The notes beneath the pieces were generated by a model. The model ran no database searches and was not told the origin of the DNA. It saw only the letters and a list, made by a program, of their open reading frames with translations. A stretch of 64,000 nucleotides of DNA from Chitinophagaceae bacterium UBA2791 (GTDB taxonomy: Bacteria; Bacteroidota; Bacteroidia; Chitinophagales; Chitinophagaceae): the NCBI GenBank assembly GCA_002352105.1, contig DEHV01000043.1, positions 6,512 to 70,511 of the forward strand. The letters run 5' to 3'. The translations under genes and the position numbers were made by a program. Positions 9,653 to 19,368 of the stretch are shown in pieces (positions within the stretch are counted from its first letter, which is position 1; each line of letters starts with the position of its first letter).

Positions 9653-12643
9653 ATGAGACGAATCGATGGAAAAAGAAAGAAGACCCGACAGCCTGGATTT
9701 ATGGGTTTTTGTATTGCATTATTGTTTTTTATAACGGGGTGTGTAGGCGAAAACAAGGATCGCCTGCAAAAAGCAATGGACAGTTTTCAACTGGAGCCCG
9801 GCCTGCGCATTGAGCTGGTTGCTGCCGAGCCAACCGTCATAGACCCGGTGGCGCTGGCTTTTGACGAAGACAGAAATATGTATGTGGTGGAAGATCGCGG
9901 CTATCCCGATTCTTCGGATGGGGGAACGCCTACAACGCTGGGACGTATCGCCTTGCTGAAGGATACCGATGGCGATGGAAAATATGACCACCGGTCGGAA
10001 TTTGTCGAGGGCCTCACATACCCCAATGGCGTACTTCCCTGGCGCGGGGGGATCTTTGTTACCTGCGCGCCGGATATATATTATTTCAAGGATACAACGG
10101 GAGACGGCATCGCGGATATCCGAAAAGTTGTGCTTACGGGCTTTAGCGCTGATAAGACCGCGCAGATCCGGGTCAGCACTCCAATATTGGGGTTGGATGG
10201 ATGGGTGTATATATCAGGAGGATTGAATAGCGGCAAGATCATTTCCCCGGAACATCCCGAACGCCCTGCTGTTTCCTATACCTCCGCGGACGGTCGTTTT
10301 CATCCGGAAACCCTGGAGTTCCAGGTCACAGGCGGCGCCAGTCAATATGGTCTCAGCTTCGACCGCTACGGCCGTCGTTTCGGCTGTTCCAATCGTCATC
10401 CTATCCAACAGATCGTTCTTGAGCCGCGGAGCCTGAGTCGTAACCCGCATCTTTTGTTTTCACAGACCATTCAAAATGTTTCTGCTTCGGAAGCGGAAGC
10501 AAAGGTATTTCCCATCAGCGGCGCGATTACTTCTGCTGATTTTATTCCCAAATTGATTGGCCGTTCGCATACCGGGACCTTCACTTCAGCTTGCGGTCTG
10601 CTGGTGTTTAACGGGACCGCTCTCGCGCCTGAGCACCGGGGCAACGCCTTTATTTGCGAGCCCGCCCAGAATTTAATTCAACGCCAGATCATGCATCCGC
10701 AGGGCGTCAGTTTTTCTTCCTCCCTGCCTTACGAGGAACGCGAGTTTTTATCGTCCACCGATGAATGGTTTCGTCCGGTATTTCTGCAGCATGGGCCCGA
10801 AGGCGCGCTCTATATCGCAGATATGTACCGGAAAGTGATCGATCATCCCTCTTATGTTCCGGAAGAAGCCCGGGCCTTGCTGGATTTTGAAAGTGGGAAA
10901 ACGGATGGAAGGATCTATCGCATCGTCAGGAAGGATTTTCGCAGTAGTAATTCAGCGCCGCCCTTGCTGAGTTCGAAATCATCTCCGCAACAACTCCTTC
11001 AGGCGCTGGAGTCGCCGGAAGAATGGGAACGCGAAACCGCGTATCGGCTGCTGCTCGAGCACAAGGAAGCTTCATTGGTCCCAGAATTAAAACGGATCGC
11101 TGCGCAAGCTGCCTTACCAGAAACCCGCGTCCGCGCCTTATGGGCGCTTCATGCGTATGGCGCGCTGGACGACAACGATATTATTCAGGCATTTGCAGAT
11201 AAAGAGGGCGGCATGCGCGAGCAGGCGGCATCGCTGTCGGAGGAATTGATCAAACAATACCCCCGGTTAATGGATGCTGTAATAGCCGCCGCTTCGGATA
11301 CCGCTGCAAGGGTTCGCTTTAACGCTGTCCTTGCCCTGGGTTCCCTGGAAGGCCCTTCCGTTGTTGAGGCAATGGCGAAGGTAGCGGCGCGCGACGGCGC
11401 CGATCGATGGGCAAGGGCGGCGGCGCTAAGCGGCATCGGATCGCGTCTGCCGGCATTCTTGCAGGCTTTCCAGACCCAAAAGACCCCTGATCCGCAGGCT
11501 TTTTCAGCAGTAATGCAGGACCTGGGTCGTTTATTCGGCAATGGCGCTTCATTGGCTGAATGCCGGCTCCTGTTAAAAAACACGATTTCGGATGATCATG
11601 CATTAACCGGCGATCAATCCTGGAAAATACATACTGTTCTCGGATTGGCGGAAGGCTTAAGCGGTCGCCCGGAAATGAAGGCTGTTCAGGGTAATCTGCT
11701 GCAGGGGTTATTGGGAAGAAATGCGGCTGCGGAAGAAAAAAGATCCCTGGATGCCTTTATCGCCGCCGCCGTTAAAATTGCGCAGGACGGGAAAAACGCC
11801 GCCGGGATGCGCATGGTCGCCGCCAATCTCCTTGGTTACAGCGATTTTGAAAAAACGGGCAGCGCATTGAAAAACCTGCTTGGCGCCCGCAATCCGCCTG
11901 AGGTACAGCTGGCGGCTGTTTCTTCGTTGGCGCGTATGGGCGATGCGCGGGGAGGGAAACTGCTGATGGAAAAAGAAGCCTGGTCTAATTATACGCCGAG
12001 CGTAAGGTCGGCGGTGATCGCGGCTATGGTTTCAAAGCCGGTATTTATTCATTTGCTTTTTTCGGCGATAGAAGAAGGGGTGGTTACGGCCCCGGAAATT
12101 TCGGCTATGGATAGAGAAAGGCTGATCAAAAACAAGAGCGTTGATATCAGCGATAAGGCAAAATCTCTGTTCAAAGAACTGGAGGGCGGCGGAAGAATGC
12201 AGGTATACGAGAGTTACCGCGATATCCAGGTCAAGCCTGATAATGCAGCGAAGGGCAAGGAAGTCTTTAAAAAAGCATGTTCCGTCTGCCATTCGCATGG
12301 CGGCGAGGGCGGAAAGGTAGGCCCCGATCTGACAGGCATCAGCAACCAACCGGTGGACGCGCTGCTGCTGCATATTCTAGTCCCGAATTATGAAGTGTTG
12401 CCGGCCTACCAGGCGATCACCGTACAGACCAGCGACGGGCGTACGCTGACGGGCTGGCTGGTGGCGGAAACAGAAAACAGCATGACCCTTCGCACTTCGT
12501 TTGGGTCGGATGAATCCATACTCAGAACGAATATTAGTTCGCTGACGAATTCGGGATTATCATTGATGCCCGACGGATTGGAAAAGACCATTACAAAGGA
12601 AGAACTGGCGGACCTGATCGCATTTTTAAAAGCCGGTCGCTGA
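9653..12643 (+). CDS. PVC-type heme-binding lipoprotein (propeller-HEAT-cytochrome c)
   Basis: The product of 996 residues has a lipoprotein signal (FFITGC, Cys near residue 30). The propeller domain begins LEPGLRIELVAAEPTVIDPVALAFDE and carries DTDGDGKYD and DTTGDGIAD loops, WFRPVFLQHGPEGALYIADMYR and GRIYRI. HEAT-like helices run from about 450 to 840. The C-terminal cytochrome c domain has CSVCH at 876-880 followed by GPDLTG. It has the same architecture as the protein at 194-3304 but a different sequence, so the four ceramidase-like genes are bracketed by two such dehydrogenase-like cytochromes. It probably oxidises a sugar or alcohol at the outer face of a membrane. Confidence 0.85.
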   Translation: MRRIDGKRKKTRQPGFMGFCIALLFFITGCVGENKDRLQKAMDSFQLEPGLRIELVAAEPTVIDPVALAFDEDRNMYVVEDRGYPDSSDGGTPTTLGRIALLKDTDGDGKYDHRSEFVEGLTYPNGVLPWRGGIFVTCAPDIYYFKDTTGDGIADIRKVVLTGFSADKTAQIRVSTPILGLDGWVYISGGLNSGKIISPEHPERPAVSYTSADGRFHPETLEFQVTGGASQYGLSFDRYGRRFGCSNRHPIQQIVLEPRSLSRNPHLLFSQTIQNVSASEAEAKVFPISGAITSADFIPKLIGRSHTGTFTSACGLLVFNGTALAPEHRGNAFICEPAQNLIQRQIMHPQGVSFSSSLPYEEREFLSSTDEWFRPVFLQHGPEGALYIADMYRKVIDHPSYVPEEARALLDFESGKTDGRIYRIVRKDFRSSNSAPPLLSSKSSPQQLLQALESPEEWERETAYRLLLEHKEASLVPELKRIAAQAALPETRVRALWALHAYGALDDNDIIQAFADKEGGMREQAASLSEELIKQYPRLMDAVIAAASDTAARVRFNAVLALGSLEGPSVVEAMAKVAARDGADRWARAAALSGIGSRLPAFLQAFQTQKTPDPQAFSAVMQDLGRLFGNGASLAECRLLLKNTISDDHALTGDQSWKIHTVLGLAEGLSGRPEMKAVQGNLLQGLLGRNAAAEEKRSLDAFIAAAVKIAQDGKNAAGMRMVAANLLGYSDFEKTGSALKNLLGARNPPEVQLAAVSSLARMGDARGGKLLMEKEAWSNYTPSVRSAVIAAMVSKPVFIHLLFSAIEEGVVTAPEISAMDRERLIKNKSVDISDKAKSLFKELEGGGRMQVYESYRDIQVKPDNAAKGKEVFKKACSVCHSHGGEGGKVGPDLTGISNQPVDALLLHILVPNYEVLPAYQAITVQTSDGRTLTGWLVAETENSMTLRTSFGSDESILRTNISSLTNSGLSLMPDGLEKTITKEELADLIAFLKAGR

Positions 12644-12782
12644 CGAATAGCTGGTTTAAATGATTCAGGGATAAAGCCGGTTATCCGTTCTTATTCCGCC
12701 GTATAAGATTATTGAGCGCTTCAGGCATTGTCAGTATATTGCAGGAAGGCCCGAAATACAACTGAACTTAAAAGACAGCATA

Positions 12783-13613
12783 ATGCAAAAACTAAGAATG
12801 GCCTCGCTTGTATTGAGTTTGGCGCTGTTGTCAGGGGGAGCATGTCTTGCCCAGGCTCCTGCCGGCAAAAACCCGGGAAAACCCGTTTCAAAAAACAAGC
12901 CGATCAAACTGTTTAATGGGCGCAATCTCGACGGATGGTATACCTTTTTACAACATCGCGGACGCGATACCGATCCTAAACAGGTATTCACGGTAAAAAA
13001 TAAAATGATCCGAATATCGGGAGAGGAGTTCGGCTGTATCACCACGAATGAGGAATATGAAAATTACAAGCTCACGGCGGAATTCAAATGGGGACCGCAA
13101 ACTTTTCCTCCCCGCGAGCATAAGGCGCGGGACAACGGGATCCTTGTGCATTCCCAGGGCGAGGACGGAGGCTATTCTGGTATCTGGATGCATTCCATCG
13201 AATGCCAGATCATCGAAGGCGGCACAGGGGATATCCTGGTCGTAGGAGATAAGACGGATAAGTTTTCGGCAACCAGTCCAACGGCTCCGGAGAAACATAA
13301 GGGCGCTTATGTTTATCAACCCGGAGGCCAATTGGTCACTATTAACGGGGGGCGGATCAACTGGTGGGGCCGCGATCCGGAATGGCAGGATGTGCTGAAC
13401 TTCAGGGGGAAACAGGATGTGGAGAGGCCGATAGGCCAGTGGAACAAACTTGAATGCATAGCCGAAGGAGATTCCATCAGCATATTTCTGAATGGGGTCT
13501 TGGTCAATAAGGCCTTTAACGTAAGACCTTCCAGGGGCAGGATCCAGATACAGTCGGAGGGAGCCGAGATCTTTTTTAGGCGTATACTGCTTCAAAAAAT
13601 TGAATCGCAATAA
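12783..13613 (+). CDS. DUF1080 / 3-keto-disaccharide hydrolase domain protein
   Basis: The product is 276 residues with a Sec signal (MQKLRMASLVLSLALLSGGACLAQ). The body shows the DUF1080 concanavalin-like fold hallmarks: IKLFNGRNLDGWYTFL near the start, DNGILVHSQG, WMHSIECQIIEGGTGD, EWNKLECIAEGDSISIFLNG-like segment (here QWNKLECIAEGDSISI) and GRIQIQSEGAEIFFRRILL at the end. Members of this family have been shown to cleave 3-keto-glycosides made by Gfo/Idh-type oxidoreductases. The next gene is exactly such an oxidoreductase, which supports a role in oxidative glycoside breakdown. It lies 139 bases after the cytochrome gene. Confidence 0.8.
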   Translation: MQKLRMASLVLSLALLSGGACLAQAPAGKNPGKPVSKNKPIKLFNGRNLDGWYTFLQHRGRDTDPKQVFTVKNKMIRISGEEFGCITTNEEYENYKLTAEFKWGPQTFPPREHKARDNGILVHSQGEDGGYSGIWMHSIECQIIEGGTGDILVVGDKTDKFSATSPTAPEKHKGAYVYQPGGQLVTINGGRINWWGRDPEWQDVLNFRGKQDVERPIGQWNKLECIAEGDSISIFLNGVLVNKAFNVRPSRGRIQIQSEGAEIFFRRILLQKIESQ

Positions 13614-13679
13614 ATATTTCAATAATATTTGTCAAAAACGCTCAGTTTATTCTTTTATTAATGCTTAAAATTTTGTGTT

Positions 13680-14762
13680 ATGCCTGATCAGATTAAACCT
13701 TTACGGATATTGGTAGTAGGATGCGGAAATATGGGGTCCTCTCATGCTTTTGCCTATCAAACGGAAGATGGCTTTGAGATTTGCGGCCTGGTCTCCACCG
13801 GGAAAACCAAGGAGGCGTTAAATGAAAAACTGGGAGGGGGATATCCGCTGTTTGACGATTTTGAAAAAGCGCTTGCCGCAACGAATCCGGATGCTGTATG
13901 TATTTCCACCTATCCTGATACGCATGAAAGATACGCCATAGCCTGCCTGGAAAGAGGATGCCATGTATTTATAGAAAAGCCGCTTGCGGATTCTGTTGAA
14001 GGCGCCGAGCGCGTAGCTGCGGCGGCCAAAAAATCCAATAAAAAACTGGTGGTTGGGTATATTTTACGTCATCATCCTTCCTGGGAGCGTTTTGTGCAGC
14101 TTTCGCAGGAATTGGGAAAGCCATTGGTGATGCGAATGAATCTCAACCAGCAAAGCGATGGAAGCATGTGGACTCTGCATCGGAATCTGATGAAGAGCCT
14201 GAGCCCCATAGTGGATTGCGGCGTGCATTATATTGACGTCATGTGCCAGATGGCGCGATCAAAACCTGTGCTGGTCAGCGCTATTGGCGCCAGGCTTACG
14301 GAAGAGATCCCCGCGGGGAATTACAATTATGGTCAGCTGCAGATCCGGTTTGAAGATGGTTCGGTGGGATGGTACGAAGCTGGCTGGGGCCCGATGATCA
14401 GTGAAACGGCATTTTTTGTGAAGGATGTCATAGGTCCCAAAGGTTCCGTGTCGATAGTGGCCAAAGGAGCCGGCGGCGAAGGGAAATCAAGTTCGATAGA
14501 AGCGCATACTAAAACAGAATCGCTTCGCGTGCATTACGCCGACCTGGATAAAAACGAAAGATTCCTTAAAGAAGATTCCTGGATAAATCTTGAAGACGAG
14601 CCCAATCACCAGGAATTGTGCAACCGGGAGCAGCGTTATTTTTTAAAAGCCATTCGCGAGAATATTGACCTTACGGATCATGTACAAGACGCGGTTAACA
14701 GTTTGCGGATCGCTTTTGCCTGCGATGAATCGGTCCGCACCGGACGGATGATTGCCTTATAG
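13680..14762 (+). CDS. Gfo/Idh/MocA family oxidoreductase (cytoplasmic)
   Basis: The product is 360 residues without an export signal. An N-terminal Rossmann fold (LRILVVGCGNMGSSHAFAY) is followed by STYPDTHERYAIACLERGCHVFIEKPLAD, which contains the EKP signature near residues 100-105. The C-terminal substrate domain includes DCGVHYIDVMCQMA. Enzymes of this family oxidise or reduce sugars, inositols and related polyols with NAD(P). It is the last gene before the strong terminator at 14786-14827 and follows the DUF1080 gene by 66 bases. The two may act in sequence on a keto-sugar intermediate, but this link is inferred. Confidence 0.88.
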   Translation: MPDQIKPLRILVVGCGNMGSSHAFAYQTEDGFEICGLVSTGKTKEALNEKLGGGYPLFDDFEKALAATNPDAVCISTYPDTHERYAIACLERGCHVFIEKPLADSVEGAERVAAAAKKSNKKLVVGYILRHHPSWERFVQLSQELGKPLVMRMNLNQQSDGSMWTLHRNLMKSLSPIVDCGVHYIDVMCQMARSKPVLVSAIGARLTEEIPAGNYNYGQLQIRFEDGSVGWYEAGWGPMISETAFFVKDVIGPKGSVSIVAKGAGGEGKSSSIEAHTKTESLRVHYADLDKNERFLKEDSWINLEDEPNHQELCNREQRYFLKAIRENIDLTDHVQDAVNSLRIAFACDESVRTGRMIAL

Positions 14763-14785
14763 TTGCCGGATCTGGCGAATGTTTT

Positions 14786-14827
14786 AAAACCCCTGGGGTG
14801 ATCGGTTGACGTTTTACCAGGGGTTTT
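14786..14827 (+). terminator. Rho-independent terminator
   Basis: AAAACCCCTGG at 14786-14796 pairs perfectly with CCAGGGGTTTT at 14817-14827, followed by one more T. The 20-base loop is long but the GC-rich stem and T-run are clear. It closes the plus-strand cluster. The A-run on the left could also let it stop transcription from the minus strand. Confidence 0.85.
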
Positions 14828-14896
14828 TAGTAGTTGTTTGTGAACGGCGCCCCGGAAACCAAGCGAATCGGCGCGATCGGGGAATAGCGTTTATAG

Positions 14897-16021
14897 TTAT
14901 ATCTTGATAAATATCTTTTTCCGGTACAGGAAATACATGACCAGCCAGACCAGGATCAGCCCCCCAAACGCATCCAATGCCGGCTGGAAATCTTCGGGAA
15001 GCGGCGCGTACAGGCCAGAGAAGATCCGTTTTGAGATCTGCGCAAAGGGAACGAAACGATAAACCAGGTAAATGGTCAGCGAATTCATGCCGATAACATG
15101 AAAAAAGAAAGCCCATTTCCTGATCTTCCATACGTCGATCACCTGGTAAAACAGGGCCAGGGAAAGAAAAGCCATTCCTGCAGTCAGTAAGATAAATGAA
15201 CTTGACCAGAGATGTTTGTTGATGGGGAAATGCAATCCCCATACAAGTCCCAGGGCAATCCCCGCCACGCCGGCGAGGATCAGCAATTGGATCTTCTTCC
15301 GTTCCTTTTTATCAGATTGCAGGATATCGCCGGCTATTGATCCCAACACAGTGAGGCAAAGCGCTGGTAATTGGGTAAGCAGGCCGTTTTCATCGTAAGT
15401 TTTCTGCACCAGCCGGCCCGGTAGAAAATGGCGGTCTATCCATCCTACCAGGTTCCCCTCGAAAGAAAGATCGCCGGCGCCATATCCTGGCACGGGGATA
15501 AGAAATAATGCTGCGTAATAGAATATCAGGATACCGGCTACCCACCACAGGCGTTTCACCAACGAGAAGTTCAGGTACAGCAGGGCGGCGGCGAATCCTG
15601 CTACGCCAATTCTGCCGAGTACGGTGCCCAGGCGTATGTTGGAGGGTTCGAAGAAAGTAATCGGCGTATTTTTATCTATGATGCCGAGTATGATCAGGAC
15701 GATCATCCTGCGGAAGGCCTTTCGGTACAGGTACTGTTTACTCAGGCCCGTGGCCAGTCCCTTATTCAGGGAAAAAGGAATGGAAACGCCGGCAATGAAA
15801 AGGAATAGGGGGAAGATAAAATCATAAAAAGTAAAACCATTCCAGGCCGGATGTTTTAACTGCTGCGCCAGCACATCTACCCAATGCCAGCTGGTTTTGC
15901 CGTTCAGAAGTACGATAAAAGCGCCGCCTCCGGAAATCAGTAGCATGTCAAATCCTCTGAGGGCGTCTATGGAGAACAGGCGGTTCGATTTTTTCGCGAT
16001 AGGTTGTGCTGATGTGTTCAT
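14897..16021 (-). CDS. DUF5009 / HGSNAT-like membrane acyltransferase
   Basis: The product is 374 residues and strongly hydrophobic, with about ten predicted membrane spans. The N-terminus LFSIDALRGFDMLLISGGG matches the start of the heparan-alpha-glucosaminide N-acetyltransferase-like family (COG4299/DUF5009), followed by HPAWNGFTFYDFIFPLFLFIAGVSIPFS. Family members in Bacteroidota are thought to acetylate sugars across the inner membrane; the substrate here is unknown. It is convergent with the Gfo/Idh gene across the terminator at 14786-14827. Confidence 0.8.
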   Translation of the reverse strand: MNTSAQPIAKKSNRLFSIDALRGFDMLLISGGGAFIVLLNGKTSWHWVDVLAQQLKHPAWNGFTFYDFIFPLFLFIAGVSIPFSLNKGLATGLSKQYLYRKAFRRMIVLIILGIIDKNTPITFFEPSNIRLGTVLGRIGVAGFAAALLYLNFSLVKRLWWVAGILIFYYAALFLIPVPGYGAGDLSFEGNLVGWIDRHFLPGRLVQKTYDENGLLTQLPALCLTVLGSIAGDILQSDKKERKKIQLLILAGVAGIALGLVWGLHFPINKHLWSSSFILLTAGMAFLSLALFYQVIDVWKIRKWAFFFHVIGMNSLTIYLVYRFVPFAQISKRIFSGLYAPLPEDFQPALDAFGGLILVWLVMYFLYRKKIFIKI

Positions 16022-16237
16022 GAGTTGGGGCTTCTGCGACGGTTTATATTTAGGAATATAAAATACCTGCTATGTTCTTTAAGGAGTCCTGCTTCTCTCT
16101 ATACCAAACTATTAAAATAAGATAAAATAACGAGACTACCCGCGATATTTTATCAGCCAATGAGATAGGGCCGGTAATAAGAGCTGGCTAACGATCAATC
16201 TTATTAAAGACGAATTCCGATAGACGTATAACTATTC

Positions 16238-17248
16238 CTAATCGCCTTTAATTCTTCTTATAAAATAAGAGAGTTCGCTTCTGTTCCACCCCGCGAAACG
16301 ACCGCGTTGTACCACCAGTTCATTGCCATCAGGACGATCCAGGAAATAATGAAATACAAATTTTTCCCGGGGATATTTCCAGCCCAGCACCTGCCCGAAC
16401 CGTAGATCGTTGAACACCAGCGTGTCGCCCCATTTTTCCACGGTATAGAACTGCTGGGAAAAACGCATCAGGTAGTGCAGGTCGGGGTGGCCTTTCACGG
16501 GATCCAATAAGGAGTCGTTCCGGGGAAAATATTTGAAATCGATCTTTTTTCGACTATCCAATAGCGATCGAAAGCCGACATGATAGCCTTCGTCATTTCC
16601 TGCCACTACATACCATAAAAGATTATTCATAGGAGTAGGAGTGGTAAAGTACCGGCTATAAGGAATAGCCTGTTCGCGTAAAATACCGGTCACTTCTCTG
16701 TCGATCCTTGTTTTGTTAAAGATGCAGATGCCGAGATAAAAGAAAGGAATGAATAAACCGAATCTCCACCAAAACCGCCTGCGACGATTAAAGCTGTTTA
16801 TAAGGAACAGCATGACGACGGCTATTCCCGGCCAGATGGAAAAAAGAGGGTCTGCAACATATATGGCGTTAAAGGAAACCCGGAGATGGCTGAAGGGTTC
16901 GAACCATCCCACGCCATAGTTGTTAAAGCCATCCAGCAATAAATGGAGGAATACCTCGGTCGCGAAAAAGATCAGCCATTTGCTAAAGCGAATATTACGC
17001 GGGCGATGGATCCGCTCTGCAGCCATCGCGAGTACCGGCGAGATCAGCGCTGCAAATAGAAGGGAATGCGTGAACCCCCTGTGCGCCAGCAGGTTTTCCG
17101 GAATACTCATCCAGAATCCGGCGACAAAGTCGATGTCCGGCGCGCTCTGCGCGAGGGCGCCCCAAAGCATAGCTTTTTTTCCAAAGCCCTTTCCAAAAAA
17201 AGCCTCGCCGACGCAGGCGCCCAGCGCTATATGGGTAAGAGAATCCAT
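16238..17248 (-). CDS. Metal-dependent hydrolase, YdjM/DUF457 family membrane protein
   Basis: The product is 336 residues. The N-terminus MDSLTHIALGACVGEAFFGKGFGKKA, then the APDID and HRGFTHSLLFA motifs, are typical of the YdjM/LexA-binding, inner-membrane metal-dependent hydrolase family (PF04307). It has four or more membrane segments in the first 190 residues. A soluble C-terminal part of about 140 residues follows, with no motif I recognise. It lies 216 bases upstream of the acyltransferase gene on the same strand; that gap shows nothing notable. Confidence 0.8.
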   Translation of the reverse strand: MDSLTHIALGACVGEAFFGKGFGKKAMLWGALAQSAPDIDFVAGFWMSIPENLLAHRGFTHSLLFAALISPVLAMAAERIHRPRNIRFSKWLIFFATEVFLHLLLDGFNNYGVGWFEPFSHLRVSFNAIYVADPLFSIWPGIAVVMLFLINSFNRRRRFWWRFGLFIPFFYLGICIFNKTRIDREVTGILREQAIPYSRYFTTPTPMNNLLWYVVAGNDEGYHVGFRSLLDSRKKIDFKYFPRNDSLLDPVKGHPDLHYLMRFSQQFYTVEKWGDTLVFNDLRFGQVLGWKYPREKFVFHYFLDRPDGNELVVQRGRFAGWNRSELSYFIRRIKGD

Positions 17249-17426
17249 TTCAGGAATAAAGCCGACCTAAAAGATTAACCGTTAACAGGATAGAATGACC
17301 CTGCAAATGTATCATTTCCGGACTGTTTTCGATTGTTATTTCCATGGTCTTCATGAAGAAGGCTTTTTAAATAACGGCATAACAGCAAAAGCGGGATCGC
17401 TCGGACGGTATTCGAAGAAATATATT

Positions 17427-18332
17427 TTAAATAACAGGATGAGCGGGCGGAAGCGTTTCTGCTAAATTTAAAAGATGGCTTTTACGGTACTCCAGCGGAG
17501 TCATCCCAATCTTTTTTTTAAAGAAGAGATTAAAATGAGATTGATTGCGAAAGCCGCATTCATAAAGAATATGCATAACGGGGTCGTCGCTTTCGACCAG
17601 CATCTTGCAGGCATTGCTTATGCGGATCTCTACAATAAAATTGGTAAAGGATTTCCCGGTATGGCGTTTAAAGTAACGGGAGAAAGAAGAGGTATTCATA
17701 AACACAATGGATGCCGCTTTTTCCAAGGCTATATCTTCCCTGAAATTTTTAAAGATATAATCGCAAATGGCGTTTATCCGCCGCGCATCCTCCATACGGG
17801 TGGGGGTCATAAAACCTTCTCCGCTCAATAGCGTATATTGATTACAGCGGGAAAGAATATCGAGTATGGTCAGTAGAATGAGGTAACGCTGCATCCCGGT
17901 TTCCTGCAAGAGATCGCTCATATGCCGGGCAATGATCTTTCTTACCGGCCCCTGAAAGCTCATACCGCGTTTGGCAATATGGATCAGCTTTAATATCTCG
18001 GCGGTCTCGGGTATGTCTTTCCTGTCCAGTCCTATATTATCGGGAGAGAAACGGATCACCATCGTGTCGACCAGCTTTTTGGACCCGGGCTGGTAGTAGT
18101 CTGCGTCGCTTTTCCAGAGATGGGGCAGCCCTGCGCCTACCAGCGTCAGTTCCCCGGGCGCAAATCGCTTTATGTTGTTGCCCACAAACCTGGTTCCTGT
18201 ACTTTGGACAATATAATTTAATTCAAGCTCGGGATGAAAATGCCAGGGAACAAAAAAATGAGCGCCTGTGAATCGGGCGGCGTGAAAGGATGCGTCGGGA
18301 TTATTTACGACTTTTACGAATTTGGGTCGCAT
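17427..18332 (-). CDS. AraC family transcriptional regulator
   Basis: The product is 301 residues. The N-terminal cupin-like sensor domain contains HFFVPWHFHPELELNYIVQSTGTRFVG. The C-terminal double helix-turn-helix (about 195-290) includes FMNTSSFSRYFKRHTGKSFTNFIVEIRISNACKMLVE and ILYECGFRNQSHFNLFFKKKIGMTPLEYRK, a canonical AraC domain. It is divergent from the PhyH and Tat-type Gfo/Idh genes and is the natural candidate to control them. Two direct repeats overlap its start codon and upstream region (see 18331-18360). Confidence 0.92.
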   Translation of the reverse strand: MRPKFVKVVNNPDASFHAARFTGAHFFVPWHFHPELELNYIVQSTGTRFVGNNIKRFAPGELTLVGAGLPHLWKSDADYYQPGSKKLVDTMVIRFSPDNIGLDRKDIPETAEILKLIHIAKRGMSFQGPVRKIIARHMSDLLQETGMQRYLILLTILDILSRCNQYTLLSGEGFMTPTRMEDARRINAICDYIFKNFREDIALEKAASIVFMNTSSFSRYFKRHTGKSFTNFIVEIRISNACKMLVESDDPVMHILYECGFRNQSHFNLFFKKKIGMTPLEYRKSHLLNLAETLPPAHPVI

Positions 18333-18360
18333 GTCAGTATTAATTGCATGTCAATATTAA
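18331..18360. promoter_or_regulatory. Direct repeats at the araC-type/phyH divergent region
   Basis: ATGTCAGTATTAA at 18331-18343 and ATGTCAATATTAA at 18348-18360 match at 12 of 13 positions and are spaced 17 bases start to start. The first repeat overlaps the AraC-type start codon on the opposite strand. Paired direct repeats are the usual binding layout for AraC-family proteins, so autoregulation plus control of the divergent operon is a fair inference. Confidence 0.45.
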
Positions 18361-18482
18361 AAATACGGATATTTTGGCCAGGCTGCCCTTGTTCGTGCAA
18401 AAAAAACATTGGAAAATGCTTTTATATTAATTGATTGTTCGGATCATGAATGGTAGTTTTATTTATATTAAAACCAATCAAG

Positions 18483-19310
18483 ATGGGAAAGTTTAAAAAA
18501 TTATCAATGGCGGATAAAGCCGCGTTTGACGCCGATGGATATGTTGTTGTAAAGTCTTTTTATTCAAAAGAAGAAATTGATCTTTTAATGCAGGCGGCGG
18601 AAAATGATAATGTGATCAGGCGCAATACCTATGGAAGGCAGGATAAAGAGGGCAATACGACCAAACTGGCGCTATGGTATGATTTAAGCGATAATATATA
18701 CAGCAGGTTTGCCCGTTCCGAAAGGATGTACAAGGGAGTTGAATTGTTGCTGAACGATCAGCCGGCTCATTTTCATACCAAGCTCATGCAGAAGGAACCC
18801 TTTGTAGGGGGCGCTTGGGAGTGGCACCAGGATTATGGTTATTGGTACAACGACGGCTTTTTATTTCCCGACATGATGAGCGTGATGGTGGCCTTATCGG
18901 AAGCCAACAGGGAAAACGGATGTTTGCAGGTGATCAGGGGATCTCATTTGATGAGTAGGGTAGAGCATGGTATGGCTGGCGGGCAGAAAGGCGCCGATAT
19001 GGAAAAAGTAAATGTAGCCCTCGAACGCATGGAACTGGTATATGTGGAATTAGAACCCGGCGATACCTTGTTTTTTCACAGCAATCTCCTGCATCGTTCC
19101 GATAAAAATACCAGCGCCGCGCCAAGATGGTCGTTGATCTCTACTTTCAACCTGGTAAAAAATAAGCCGTATAAAGAACAACATCCTTCCTGTTATACGC
19201 CCATTGAACCCATTCCCGACGAAATGATCATGAAAGGCGATCATCTCCTACATACGGTAGACGCAGGTTTTCGCCGTCCGCATGATCAGCCGGGAGCCAT
19301 TAAAAAATAA
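18483..19310 (+). CDS. Phytanoyl-CoA dioxygenase (PhyH) family protein
   Basis: ATG 18483 (MGKFKKLSMADKAAFDADGYVVV) is preferred to the upstream ATG 18450, which would add an unusual hydrophobic tail. The product is about 275 residues. WHQDYGYW carries the HxD iron-binding pair. ENGCLQVIRGSH and GDTLFFHSNLLHRSDKN supply the distal His and the 2-oxoglutarate-binding region of Fe(II)/2-oxoglutarate dioxygenases. It probably hydroxylates a small molecule in the cytoplasm. It is followed 58 bases later by a Tat-exported Gfo/Idh gene and is divergent from the AraC regulator. Confidence 0.85.
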   Translation: MGKFKKLSMADKAAFDADGYVVVKSFYSKEEIDLLMQAAENDNVIRRNTYGRQDKEGNTTKLALWYDLSDNIYSRFARSERMYKGVELLLNDQPAHFHTKLMQKEPFVGGAWEWHQDYGYWYNDGFLFPDMMSVMVALSEANRENGCLQVIRGSHLMSRVEHGMAGGQKGADMEKVNVALERMELVYVELEPGDTLFFHSNLLHRSDKNTSAAPRWSLISTFNLVKNKPYKEQHPSCYTPIEPIPDEMIMKGDHLLHTVDAGFRRPHDQPGAIKK

Positions 19311-19368
19311 GGCCCGTCGGCAGAAGCAGAACCTGCCTGTTAACATTATTAATTTTTAATTTTAATAG

